DNA from: Grifola frondosa
Taxonomy: Eukaryota > Basidiomycota > Agaricomycetes > Polyporales > Grifolaceae
DNA length: 64,000 nt
NCBI GenBank assembly: GCA_001683735.1
Contig: LUGG01000045.1
Span: forward strand, 1-64,000
Direction: 5' to 3'
Positions within the stretch are counted from its first letter, which is position 1; every line of letters begins with the position of its first letter. Both the position numbers and the translations under genes were made by a program. Shown piece by piece: positions 11,340-22,690 of the stretch. A model generated the notes under the pieces. It was not told the origin of the DNA. It made no database searches and worked only from the letters and a program-made list of their open reading frames with translations.

Positions 11340-12190
11340 TTCCGAGACACCACTGCATCAACTGCTGCTCTTATTGCCTTCTGCTATCTGCAATGAGCTT
11401 CCTTTCAATACTTCCCTCTTGGAATAGGAATGGCGACTGTGCTATGCCCAGGCCCATGAAATCTTGAACAAGTTGCACAGGCATCTAGAGCTTCGAAGTC
11501 ACCTCTACACTTATAAAGACCGGTTTGTGTGAGGCCAGCGACACAACACCCATGTGAAGATGGTGATCACTGGTGCACAGTCTAAAGTCGATGCTGATGT
11601 CTCTCACTATCATATGGCTTATGCTGCACTGCTCACTTTGTCATCAATTTTTGACAAGACGAGCTGGCAGGCCGAGTTGCAGCTGCTAAATGATGGTGAT
11701 GTTAATCACATCAGGAGGGCGAAGAGGATCAGACAGAGGGGTGGCACATGATGTCATGGATTTGGAAGGCAAGTGGAGAAATCAGGTGCAGAGAGGATGG
11801 CAGAATCCAAGAACATCTACAAGACTGTAAGTCCTACCATACTCGCTATGCATACATGCCACTAATGATTATTCTAGCTCTTCGCTGAGAGTGGTGCAAA
11901 GCTAGAGCCCGTGCCTACCGTTGGTGGGAGAAGTGTGAACTCCTTAAAGAGAAAATGTGCTGGGTGCAGGACTTCCACAGTTGGCAGGCATGTATGTGGG
12001 AAGAGACAATTGACAGATGAACCTTTTCATGGCTGGGATACCTGGAGGGCATCAATACATATGCTCATCGTCAAGCTACAATATGCATGGTGATGCATGA
12101 GAAATGTAAGTATACATGGTGACACATTGAGGAATGGGTCTCTCTTGGTGACCTGAGCGACAGCGTGCCTCCCTTTATGCAGGACTGAGA
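11340..12190 (+). pseudogene. KDZ-type transposase, C-terminal remnant
   Basis: Reading across stops gives the C-terminal signature of Agaricomycete KDZ (Kyakuja-Dileera-Zisupton) transposases: EILNKLHRHLELRSHLYTYK near 11460-11515, GQRHNT, then AQSKVDADVSHYHMAYAALL (about 11575-11635), MSWIW near 11752, and EWCKARARAYRWWEKCELL near 11892-11950. WQACMWEE and GYLEGINTYAHRQATI end it near 12080. In-frame stops occur near 11520, 11885, 12015 and elsewhere. A likely intron lies at about 11829-11877. The DDE catalytic core is absent because the remnant begins at the MITE boundary, so it is inactive. Confidence 0.7.
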
Positions 12191-12837
12191 CCCAGATTCC
12201 TGTTCTCACAGTTTTCTCTCACTGCATATCTGCCGTCGTCTGTGTATGTCACCTGTTATCCTAGTCGCTCATATTCTATATATTCCCTGTGTGTCCCACA
12301 TGATACTATTTATCATACAAAATTGCTTCCTCAGACTGGTGTCGTCAATCATTGATTTGCGCTATGTTGCTCTTGAACTTGCCTTATATGGCCAAAAAAG
12401 TGGAATTTGATTTCACAACATATTGAATACCAAATATTTCAGAATACATTGACTGTGTAATATACAGGTACACAAATAAGACATAGGAGAAAAGATGATC
12501 ACTCCAGAACATAGAAGATGCAGAATATCTGATTCAAAACATATCAGATTTCAAGACAAGATCACCTGAGATCTGTGAACACAGAATCACTGACAGAAAG
12601 ATCTACAGGGAGCTTGTGAAACCGAATAATCATCACATAGATCTAGAAAGCGTGATGGCACATCAAGGAACCATGGTGCACATGAGCTCGCTATTGAGGA
12701 CAGCGAGGAGACCCTCGGGGAAGAACACCGGGGAGGCCATCTCGGAGTGGTGGCACAGGCTCGGTGAAAGTGGAAGAGCCAATTGCACATGAGGAGACCA
12801 CCCTGTAGTTACAAGCAAATCATACATAGAGCTGTCT
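12191..12837. other. intergenic stretch, nothing recognised
   Basis: No coding feature is convincing. A short GC-richer stretch at 12650-12790 has open frames on both strands, none of which I can assign. The left part is AT-rich and may be the 3' flank of the KDZ remnant. Confidence 0.4.
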
Positions 12838-13440
12838 GTGAGAGCAGTCATTTATGTATCACGTTTGATCTGTAAGTACAGTATTCTATGTCTTACACTG
12901 CCAGGGTCTGGTGCTACTTCCACATCAACCGTGAGGACCGCATGCAATGAGGACTTCTTCAACACTGTCATTGTGCATGACACGTGCTGCATTGTGACTG
13001 GCATGTCTGCCCACGATTGTGACACTGCACACCTCATCTGCCAAAGGCAACTCAGTATCATGCCCACCCACCCATCCTCTGTGCCCCACACTAATGAATC
13101 TCTTCATCTATCCTCCTCCCAGTACATCAAGGCCCTGATGTGCATGCAAGGCAGCACCATCACAGATGTCAACAATGTGCACAACAAACTCATGGTGAAC
13201 TTGTATGTCCACTCATGCAGTGCCAGATCACGTTCCTCCAGGTATGCTACCTGTTGCAGTGCACTCACGAATTGTCCACCCTCCAGACCCCCAACTTCAC
13301 GATGTCCATGTGCAATGCCACTGCCATGAACACACCCCGCTGGACTGTGCATGGCTTTGGGTATGTACCCCCGAGGGACCTCATTCGTGAGCTGTGCATT
13401 CAGCACAGGGAGCACATTAGCAGCCATGCACATGGATGAA
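12838..13440 (+). pseudogene. HNH-endonuclease-like remnant
   Basis: The plus-strand frame from 12838 contains FFNTVIVHDTCCIVTGMSAH followed by DCDTAHLI at about 12949-13034. This matches the spacing of the HNH_2-type fungal proteins (CxVTG, then a Cys, then AxHLI). Downstream, in a second frame, LQTPNFTMSMCNATAMNTPR and FGYVPPRDL (about 13285-13390) look like the C-terminal half, so there is at least one frameshift near 13200-13280. Such proteins are common, often multicopy, in Agaricomycetes; their role is unknown. The call rests on the Cys/His spacing only. Confidence 0.4.
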
Positions 13441-14429
13441 ATGATGGATGTGGATGAGAAGGGCTCCAAAGGCTCAGTGAGTGCATATGTGGCATGCAGT
13501 AGAGTACAATTGTGAACCTGTTGTACCTTATGTAGTTTTTATGCTTATATTATCTTAAAGTCCTGGCCAGTGCTTAAGCTCCTTTTTTGGTCTTGATTTA
13601 CTTATTTTACTTAGTGAAAGGCTACAAGAAATTGGGCCATTTTATGAAGAATCAAGGAAAAAAAGAATCAAGCCCTCCTTTTGTTCCTTATTTCTCCTTA
13701 TTTCTCTTAAAAAAAGTATAAAAAGTACAAAAAAGCATAAAAAAGCATAATTCGAGTTTTGCTGATGTGTGAAATTTCACTGTGACTGCGTGCAATAATT
13801 GGTTGACATTCAATGCAGTATACTCAAGAACAGGAGAAAAAGGGAACTTGATATCACCCGAATAATCATCTACAGACATTTAGACATTGCAATCAACTTT
13901 AATAGTAGTTTAACTTACTCGGGATATGTTCATGCATAATATGAACTTCCTGTCCCATACTGATAGAGAGATACTCCATCATACTGTCATAATCAAGGCA
14001 GTGAATAGCACTGCAAATACTCAAGCATATCTCATATTTCTCATTGCATGTCTACTGGAGACTATCATTTAGATGGGTTTGAATTTAATGCAAGACTTAC
14101 TAATGAGAAGCCACATATTTGAAAGAGATTTCCACTTTGGCACCCAACTATGATCGTATGTGGTAGCCCGGGATGCCAGAGAACACAATCCACAGTAACC
14201 TGAACACAAGAGCACTGTTTGCCATATTTCAAATTCATCAGGAAAAACCCAAAGCTCGATATCTCGTACCTAAACTTTTGAGGTTTGATTGTGACATGCA
14301 CAGGCTCCCTAGTAATCCATAGACAGGATAGTTGTGTAGGGTAACAACCTAGTATTAAGGAGCCTCTTGCACCTGAGTATGAATTGTTTAGTGTCCTAAG
14401 TTATGGGTGGTGTATATTTAGTACTCGAA
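13441..14429. other. AT-rich stretch with a CATCAGCAAA-type terminus
   Basis: No gene is recognised. Homopolymer-rich sequence at 13560-13760 (AAAAAAGCATAAAAAAGC-like) ends with TTTTGCTGATG at 13757-13767. This is the right-hand form of the CATCAGCAAAACTCG terminus also seen at 60884. No matching left end was found to the west. A short minus-strand frame at 14065-14301 is not assigned. Confidence 0.4.
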
Positions 14430-17400
14430 AAGTAACTATTTGTATTTATCAGCCAGAAGATATCAGAAAAGTATGAAGTCATGATGGCGTAAGTACGGAT
14501 TTACATAGAATTGTTTACATTGATCGAGGACATTATCAAAAGTCCAAGACCGATCTATTTCATGGCCCCAGATGGGCAATAAGTGACAGCTACGCTCAAT
14601 ATGAGTTATGGGAATGATGGAAACTCGCCGCTGATGACGTCGTGATGAATGCGAAATTTTAAACATACCAGTATCAGGATCCGGTGTGCGAAACGGTGTA
14701 AACCATTCTACAAATGCAAGCGGATCATTAAAGTTCATGCCGTATGCCTCAGGCGGCCTGAATATAGCACGAACTCATGCAACGCAAAGCCCTTCAAGTT
14801 GCCAAACATGGATAAGTATAAAAAATAGATAAAAAATACTAAACACGCATCGTCAAGAGGATTGCACTGATTGCGCTCACCACCTACATGCTCTCGAGCC
14901 AGAACCATATCAAAATGTGCAGGTGTGGCCCTTGTCAAGCCTCTTGCTGGCTGAGAGGGGACCGCGCGAATTGTATCCTTGACTGTAGCAAGTGAAACTT
15001 GGTGGATAGGTGGAAGATATACTTGCATGCGTTTGTAGACAGAGAAACGTGTCCTCTCATTCATATTTTGAGCAGCGAGAGGTAATGTCCTCATTGTCGA
15101 CAATTTGTGAAGAAAGTCCTCGAGAGTTTGTAAAAAGTTCCTGCATCCGAAATCTTGCTCAAGTGAGTGAACAGAGATGTTTGGAAAGCCAGGTTCTTTA
15201 GCAATGGAATAGGGGGTGGAGTGCTCGTTCTCAGCCTGGTTGCCTTCATCCTCATCCTCAGTGTCCTCATCACCATTTTGGAATGACCGTGAGAGTGGCT
15301 CTGCCCACTGTAAATAGGCATTAAACCGATGAACTGCCTCCTGGCACATGAGCCACTTGGTCATCTGCTGGATATAGACTCACTTGTTCGACGACACATA
15401 GGCTTGTTTTGCATAGTCAATGTGAAGATGCTCCGAACCCTCTGTGTTGTATCCATCTGCTGTTCCAAGTACCGAATGGACATTTCATAGTGGTGAGTGG
15501 AGTGAATCTTCAGTATATTGAAATGCTGTCGTACCCCCAGATCAACAAATATATGCTTGTTGTCATGAAATGTCATTCATGCATCATTGAGCAGAGCAAG
15601 CAAGGAATCAGAGTGTGCCTCAAAATGTGCATAATAGATAAAATCGAGAACCACTCTGACAGCATGTAGAACAGCTGGATTTGTGACGCCAGTGAGCACA
15701 CCGAGGAAAACCTTCTCCATGTTCTTATACTCCATGCCGGTCCACTGAGATACAAGAGATATCCTCTTCTTGAAGTGTCGCAAGGTAGAATGTGGGGGCA
15801 TGGCCTTGAAGCACTGATCAATTTGAGCAGCACCTCCGTCCATGCAAGCAGTCACCCAAGAGACTGTGTGATCCTTGAAGACGCCTTTATGGAGTTGATG
15901 GAGTAGGTCCAGGGTGCTGCACGAGAAGATATCACAGTGTGGTAAGTCAGCCCAAAATGGTTCAATCAGACGAAGACTGTAAGCCTGAATTCCGTAGGTT
16001 TCTTGCCACGAGTGGCCTCAGAAATGATTCTCTGTATGTTGTCCAGGTTCTTCATTGTCGAGTAGACTGGCTCACCAAGTTTTTTTGGGATGCACAGTAC
16101 ACTTTGGGCAACAGTTCTCCTGGCAAGCAGAGACGAGACATTGCTCAGGATGATCTGCGATGTATGCTGCAAGGATTGGATGGACACGACAAATGCGCCC
16201 ATCCACACACACCATCTCGACCCCATCATGCCCAGCTTGGATTAGTGGCTTAAGAATGGCTTGCATGCATGTGTGAAAGAGATGATAGTCCTCTAAAGAG
16301 CATTGCATGAAGGAGAAGCATTTGTATGTAGCCCACTAAAACAGTGGCTCATTGACTCGGCTGATGCTGCACTGACTTTGCAATATTGCCTATACTGAGG
16401 TAGACTGGCCATGCTTGCTTGTCACTGCTAAATCATGACAGCTGTGTTTTATCTGAGGAGAGAATCACTGGTGCAAGAGTCGAATCAATGGGAAGAACAT
16501 GCTACGTTAACAAATAGTGAGTATTCATACTTGTTCTATAGATGACAATGCTCACCTGTGTGTCCCACCACCAATCTGTGGTCCACACCTCATCCATCAT
16601 CCGCTCCTTGCCATCTTCATCACAGTACATCTGCTCCGGGGCATAGTGCATAACCTCTTTGAACACTGGATTTCCAACAAGTTCCCAGATGCATTCAACT
16701 GGGTCCCATCTCCACAGCTCGACATTATCTACCTGCATCTTTCCACTCTCATCCTTCTCATTTCCGCTTATTTCTAATGGATCACATATTCACACAGGTC
16801 CCACCGGAAGTGCATCGATTTTTTTCAAAAAGGTGCATTTATTTTTGAATGATAGCTGCGTACAATTTCACATCTAATCGGGAAACTTAGTACATTAGGA
16901 CTTCATACGGGCATGAATACATACAATAGGCAGGGTAAGATAATCCTCTATCGCACTTTGACTTAGCCCTGTATTCATAAGCCAATCAACCAGCTCCCAT
17001 TCCTCCTTGTTCTCGAATGGAGCCCAGCTGTTTTCTCCTCTCTACAGCTTCTGCGCATGAATCTCCTCGAAAGCAGTTTTCCCATGTCCGAGAGCACTTG
17101 TGACTGCAGCGGGAAACAACCCATGGTTTCTTCAGCAATCCACCAGCTTCCTCATCCTCTATTTCCTCAACTTGAACATGACAAGTTGTGCCTCGGGGTG
17201 AATGGAGTGGAGGCATGTTGGATAGTTCAAAGGTATTGTCCACTTCTGTGTCCAATCCTGGGTTCAGCACTTCGATAGATGTATGCGACGCAGTAACCAT
17301 AACAGTAGTGTATGTCCATTCAGTCAACTGACCAAATGCGTCACAACACAATTTTTTTGATGGAGACGTGAACGAAGTCCCTGCAAGGTGTGCTTTTTTT

Positions 17401-17470
17401 GGTAGCAGAATCGACACTGATGGATAGGCATGTTTTAGATATGCTTGCACTGCACACTAGTAACGAGCTG
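14430..17470 (-). pseudogene. Plavaka-family transposase, decayed copy 1
   Basis: Minus-strand exons read in family order. Near 17000: EEWELVDWLMN. At 16738-16560: VELWRWDPVECIWELVGNP and EVWTTDWWWDTQ. At 16308-16070: [20 protein letters not shown] and [19 protein letters not shown]. At 15820-15580: [20 protein letters not shown]. At 15520: GVRQHFNILKIHSTHHY. At 15100-14900: PPIHQVSLATVKDTIRAVP and REHVGGERNQ. At 14738-14470: FVEWFTPFRTPDPDTGM and NPYLRHHDF. Frameshifts and stops separate many blocks, and no N-terminal zinc finger is visible. The protein would cut and paste its element. It diverges from the DUF6532 gene starting about 150-200 bases away. Confidence 0.85.
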
Positions 17471-17639
17471 GAGTTGCAAGATGAATGAAGGCCAAGTGGT
17501 CCGTGCATCTCAACATTTCTATGCCATCTGCTATAATTGAAAATTCACCTTGCAAACTGGTCAGTACTGTACGTTCATCCATTCATCTATCATAATTTTT
17601 TCTCTTGCTCTCTCCCCTCTTGCATTGTTCCCTCTTGCT

Positions 17640-19549
17640 CTATTCTATTAGTTCATTCATGGCAAAAACGGTGCTGTTCAATCCGAGGATGAAGATGGCG
17701 CAGATGAGTCGGAAATCACTACACACACAAAATCCACCAAAAAGAAGAAATCTACTTCCTGTGATGATCTGTTGGGCAACAAGGTGTTTGAGGAATGCAT
17801 TCACACGCAGCGCCAACCGTCGAAAAAGCAGCTTCAAATGGGTACATCATCTTGCATTAATTTCTTTCAGAGTAATACTACATGATATTGCTGCAAACCA
17901 GGAAAAGGAAGAAAATCAGGCTGCTAAGGTTGTATGCCTTCATCAAAAGGTAGCTAGGCTAGAGAAAAAGATGTAAACACCTTCAACTCGACCTCCTCCA
18001 ACTTCACAGCCACTCATGGATGAAAATGGGGAACTCTTACCAGAATCTGAGGATGAGGATAATGAAGAAGAGAACAAAGTAGAAGACCATGGTCTTCACT
18101 CTTCAGTGAGTGCATCTATCTGGCTATGTATCAAATCTTATTTTGTTCCCAGATCCGGAGAGGTCTCTCCATCATCCAGACTCCTACAGGACAATTCCTC
18201 AGCTTACATCGACAGGGCGACCTGGTTCCTTCAATGCCAATGTCACATTTTATACCCCAAACCCCTGTCTTCAACACCTCATGAATCACTCAACAACAAC
18301 ATCAACAACATTCCTCTCCAAGTCCATCACATCCCTCACCTGCATCACACCAGATCAATGCACCACCTGCATCACATCTGATCGACACACTGTCTGCATG
18401 CACCCCAGTGATGCACTGCCTGTATCACATCCCATTGACACACCACCTGCATTGTGCCCTGTTGACGCACTCAAGAGCATGTTGTTTTGTGTAGGCCAAC
18501 CACCTGCTGGACGTCCAAGAGTATGTGATTATATTGAGGAGGTCAAACTGCTCCTCCTCGAAGCTATTCGACTTTTTGAATGCTTCATCTACACACGAAA
18601 TCCTTTCCCGAGCCTCCAAGATCAAGAGCAATGGGTTCGCGAGATCTGGATAATGGTTATAGCGGATAGCGGGCATCAGTATGCATTGTTGGATCGGATG
18701 ATCATGGTTGTACGTCGTGCTTATTTTTTCATGATATACAGCTGGCAAATCAAGGCTTGGAAGTCAAACACACGAGGCGACATCGCAGATCTAGCCCGTA
18801 CGTTGATCCAGACGGCATACGGCTTTACATTTGGAGAAAAGAGGACCTCGCAGCGGAAGAACGTGGATCTCCATCAACAGCTCACCACCAACTCAGCCTT
18901 TCATTACAAGGTATGTCTACTCGTTGCCACATGCTACTTATTCAAGTTCAATTTCTCAGACATTTGATGCTGCTACCGGTGTCCGCGCTGGATTTGGGCA
19001 GCATCGATTTATCTTTGAACTCATCCAGAAAGCTTTTTTCAGAAATTCACGTGCACTCGGCATTGAATATTCCAAATATTTTGAGCCTATCCCGCTAGTC
19101 ACCGTCGCATTTATTTTCACCATCATGCATCGATGGACTTTTCCGATGATATCATATACTAACAGCATATCAGATATCTGCTAATCTTGATGAATGGTCA
19201 ACCGGAAAGTTCGTGCAGGCTTCGTTTCGTGAATCGGACCAGAAGGATTGTTATCAACATCACCTGAAGGACCTAATGGAATGGGAATAATTGGCCGTAA
19301 ATGTAGTATACAACATTTGTAAGAAGTGGTATGATTGTGCTCGGTGAGTCTTGAAGTTTCTTTATATCATTTATTGGAATGCACTCATTTCGGACTATCA
19401 GGTGCATTGCCGGCGTGAACGTCGACAAACAAGTTAGCGGTCGAGTGTCTGCAGACGTTATGAGCGCGGCAAAGCTTAAACTGCAGGGACGAACAGGTCT
19501 TACAGATAGTGAGGGTGAGCAGAAGGATGACGAGGAGGTTCTGTAGTTT
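17640..19549 (+). CDS. DUF6532-domain protein
   Basis: The 5' exon near 17655-17838 reads NGAVQSEDEDGADESEITTH then a Lys-rich stretch. A coiled-coil-like exon (AANQEKEENQAAKVVCLHQK) follows at 17880-17975 and an acidic stretch near 18020-18100. The DUF6532 domain proper spans about 18520-19355: EEVKLLLLEAIRLFECFIY, REIWIMVIADSGHQYALLDR, NSAFHYK, RFIFELIQKAFF, IEYSKYFEPIPLVTVAFIF, LDEWSTGKFVQASF, then a final exon ending DEEVL and a TAG at 19546. Introns near 18710, 18911, 19165 and 19345. The function of DUF6532 is unknown to me. At least one exon join (17838-17880) and a TAA near 19290 suggest decay. It is divergent from the Plavaka copy 1 transposase. Confidence 0.65.
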
Positions 19550-19810
19550 TGTGGCTATATTCTCTGACTATCAATGCATTTATTTCTTGGCACTTCGGAG
19601 ACAATGTACTGCTCGGGAGACCAGAAAAATATGGTGCTAATGAGTTAGGAGAAAATAAGTACAGCATGGTAGTAATGTAAGCAGTCTGGCTTGAACTAGG
19701 GAGTGCTACTGAGTTGAGCTACAGGGCAATGGAGCACTAGAAAGCTCGCACACCAGACAATAATGTCCCCAGAACAGGAGACTTGACTATCATGCTCTGA
19801 CTGCTCATGT
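19550..19810. other. 3' flank of the DUF6532 gene
   Basis: No gene is recognised. The last 8 bases (GCTCATGT, 19803-19810) are duplicated at 20503-20510 and form the target site of the next element. Confidence 0.6.
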
Positions 19811-20502
19811 TAAGGCTCCAACCATTTAGTATACATATACAAAAATTTCGTAAATATATAGTATATAGTACATACATGGTATATACATAGTATATATATG
19901 GTATATATGATTATTGTCAAGTTATAAATAAGTACTAGTATTATAACTTTCTATGTCCTTCTTTAATCTGTTACTGTGTACACTTCATTATAAAAAGGGT
20001 CTCAGCCTTTAGGGAACTATATATATCAGCACAAAGATGAAAATATAAGGTAAAATGTTCTACTACCACTCTTGCTCCAAAAATAGCAAGAAAATCAACT
20101 CATTATGCTTAATTACTTTCTCTATAGAAGCAGAGCCATTATCAAAGAACAATAACACAAGAAATCTTAATAAATGATCAACATAAGATATCAAATTATT
20201 TGGAGCATCAAACAATTTCTAGGATTTGAAGCTGCTGCCAATGTATGTCACTGTGTCAATTATATATCAATTGTGATTATGATTATTTCATTTTGATTTG
20301 AAGTTTGATATTCAATAGAATTATGTTGTCACTAGAGATTTCAAGTATATGACAATATTCTTTACACTATGATTATTTTGAAACCATTTACTATGTATAT
20401 ACTATTTATATACTGTATACTAACTGATCCGTAAATATATGTATATAGTATACAGTAAAAACCATATATACACAGTATATACATTAAATAGTTGGAGCCT
20501 TA
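19811..20502. mobile_element. 692 bp TIR element with 8 bp target duplication
   Basis: The left end reads TAAGGCTCCAACCATTTAGT and the right end, reverse complemented, TAAGGCTCCAACTATTTAAT. The inverted termini are near-perfect over about 20 bases. The flanking 8 bases GCTCATGT occur at both 19803-19810 and 20503-20510. Inside is AT-rich, non-coding sequence with repeated TATATAGTATATA-type words next to each end that are themselves inverted. An 8 bp duplication fits hAT (also P-like) transposition. There is no transposase, so this is a MITE. It lies next to a WD40 remnant, into which it may have inserted. Confidence 0.85.
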
Positions 20503-20520
20503 GCTCATGTGGCTACCTAT

Positions 20521-20700
20521 GGCAAATGAGTAAAGTCAGATTTTCCTGATGTTATCAGAGCATTGTCATCACCACCGCTTGCCAGATAGCTGTTGTCAGA
20601 AGAAAATGAGATGCAGTTAACAGTATTGCTATGGCCAGCAGTTAAAGTGAAAGTTTGAACATATGCAGTTGAGTAGAACCCCTTCTCATCCATTTCAGGA
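20521..20700 (-). pseudogene. WD40-repeat fragment
   Basis: The minus-strand frame reads LTAGHSNTVNCISFSSDNSY followed by LASGGDDNAL, the GH-to-D half of a WD40 blade, near 20640-20550. No complete propeller can be assembled. Minus-strand sequence up to about 21470 has weak further blade-like words (LVWVSDTKEAPAMAVFTVDM after a frame change near 21385). WD40 proteins are scaffolds. This looks like a broken gene beside the MITE rather than a functional one. Confidence 0.5.
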
Positions 20701-21436
20701 TGGAGGAGAGTGGGAGAGATTTAGAAGCATAGCCGAAAAGTGTCAGCGCGATACAGATTGAGATTGATTGCAAGGTAAAGTCGAGCATCGTCCTTACATC
20801 GCCTTGTAAATAGTAATTTCAAGCATATAGCTCAATGCGATCATCCATAAGATTCTGTCAGTATTCATTTGAGAGACAGAATGAGAAGAACTAGCAGATC
20901 TCATTGCGGTCGGGCGATAATACAAATTGCGACATTCAAGTTTTTCTGATGAGCCTCATCCACATGCAGCCAGTCAGATTAGCAATTAGGAGTCTAGTAA
21001 ATTATGCTTCAAGATGAAAATAAGTACATTCAAATATAACACAGACTACAATACAATAAATTGCCCAGCACATTATGGGGTTGCATTGACTAGGCAGCCC
21101 ATAGTGTACATGATCCCCCGTGGAAAAATGATACTTGCTTCAAATAGAAGGCTTTGAGGTACTACGGTGAATGGGCCTTTCGGCAGCAGAGAGGATCGAG
21201 ATGGTCAAAAACAATGAGTTCGCACCATTATCGGACTTCTTGATAAACAAATTGATATGGCACAACATGATAACCATCAACAAGATGTGACATAATCTGC
21301 ATGTGGAAAGGAAGACTCACAGCATGTCAACAGTAAAAACTGCCATAGCCGGTGCCTCCTTGGTGTCTCAGATACCCAGACCAAGATGTGTCGTGCTGGA
21401 GGACTGATTTGAATGCACAGAACGCCATTGCTGTTG
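20701..21436. other. possible continuation of the WD40 remnant
   Basis: No continuous coding. Short minus-strand words could belong to the WD40 remnant, with stops in between. Nothing else is recognised. Confidence 0.3.
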
Positions 21437-22690
21437 TCAGCCTGTTTTGTGTGTGGTGCCATGAAGGCCAAGGGACGCCCGAGAGCTAGAAGCCTCCGCC
21501 GTAAACTCGACTAGGCCTGCCAGGGATGCAACTATACAATGTTTTGAAGGTGACCCGATGAGTGAAGATACAATGCTGTGGAAAATGGACGTACTTCGAA
21601 CCGGACAACAGGAATACTTTGCCATGCTCGAGTTCAACGGCGCATTCATAAGCGGCCTGCGCCCGGTGTTCTTCGCTTCTCTGCGGACGTTCCGCACCGT
21701 CGAGAAGCTGCACATCCCAATCATGTCTGAACATCCATCGACTCGTGGCCGCCATCCCGTGGCTTGCTGCACTGCAGCTGCACAATGCTGACTGGACCAC
21801 AGACACGGGCATGGTTGCGAAGCGGATGCCGCAGGCTGGTGCTCCACAAATGTCTGCTCGTGCGGATTCTGGGGCAACGTTTATGATCCCAATCCACTGC
21901 GCGAGGTGTAGATCTACCACGAATGCCCTGATAGCTCGCAAGCCCTGTGGACAGAATTGGCGTTCCACGCGCTCGTGGTGCGTTCTCCCCGCGCTTCCTC
22001 CCGACGGCCTTTCGCTTGCCTGGGGCATCACCTCCCTCCTCCTCGGTGTCTTCGTCTGAACGTCGGGTGCAGCGTCCGGTGGGTCGGGTTCAGAGAGACA
22101 GCGTGCGGAGAGAAGTCGAGCTTAGTGTGAGTGGAGGTCTCATCCACGAGAGCGGAGACATGGACACCGCTGCAGGCATGTGTTCCAACAGGATAGCATC
22201 CATATTGGAGGCCATCTCGGACTTCGGTTCCTGGCTCTCAGACATGTCAACTGCCTTTCGACCACCGTGTGCCCCCCAGTGAGAATCCAAACGAGAAAAG
22301 GCTTCGATCCCGAGGATGTGGAGCTGTACGAGGTGTTAGAAGAGATGGTCGAGCGCGACGAGCACTTCAGCAAGCAGTCAGCGGTACTGACCGTGGTGTC
22401 CATGCCTGTGCTTCCCCCACTGAGCATCCGCATCGCCTCGAGCCCCCGCTGAATTCCTGCAGATCCCGAGTCCGCTTGTATTCGAAATTCCACTGTTGTA
22501 CCTGCGACGTCTGTTGTTGGCGGACAGCGATGAGTGACTGGATGTGCGCCTTCCACATCTCAAGCAACGACCGGTCTTGAAGGTCAGGATGAACGAATCC
22601 AGCCACTCGTCGTCCATGGAGATAGATGGTGCGAGTGATCGTTTGCGATTGTTGGTCAGAGGAAACATTGGTGAGCGGACATCGCATAGT
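21437..22690. other. GC-richer coding-like region, unassigned
   Basis: Base composition rises and long open frames occur on both strands. On the plus strand the best-looking runs are EYFAMLEFNGAFISGLRPVF near 21610-21670 and a continuation reading ISDFGSWLSDMS then PEDVELYEVLEEMVERDEHF near 22220-22370. On the minus strand, a run at 22690-22400 reads TRTIYLHGRRVAGFVHPDLQ. None matches a family I know, and the strand of the real gene, if any, is undecided. Treat as an unassigned, probably broken, gene fragment. Confidence 0.3.

Noticed and set aside
21540..22450. A possible TET/JBP-type oxygenase near the KDZ and Plavaka remnants
   Set aside because: No HxD...H pattern in a protein-like context could be read on either strand.
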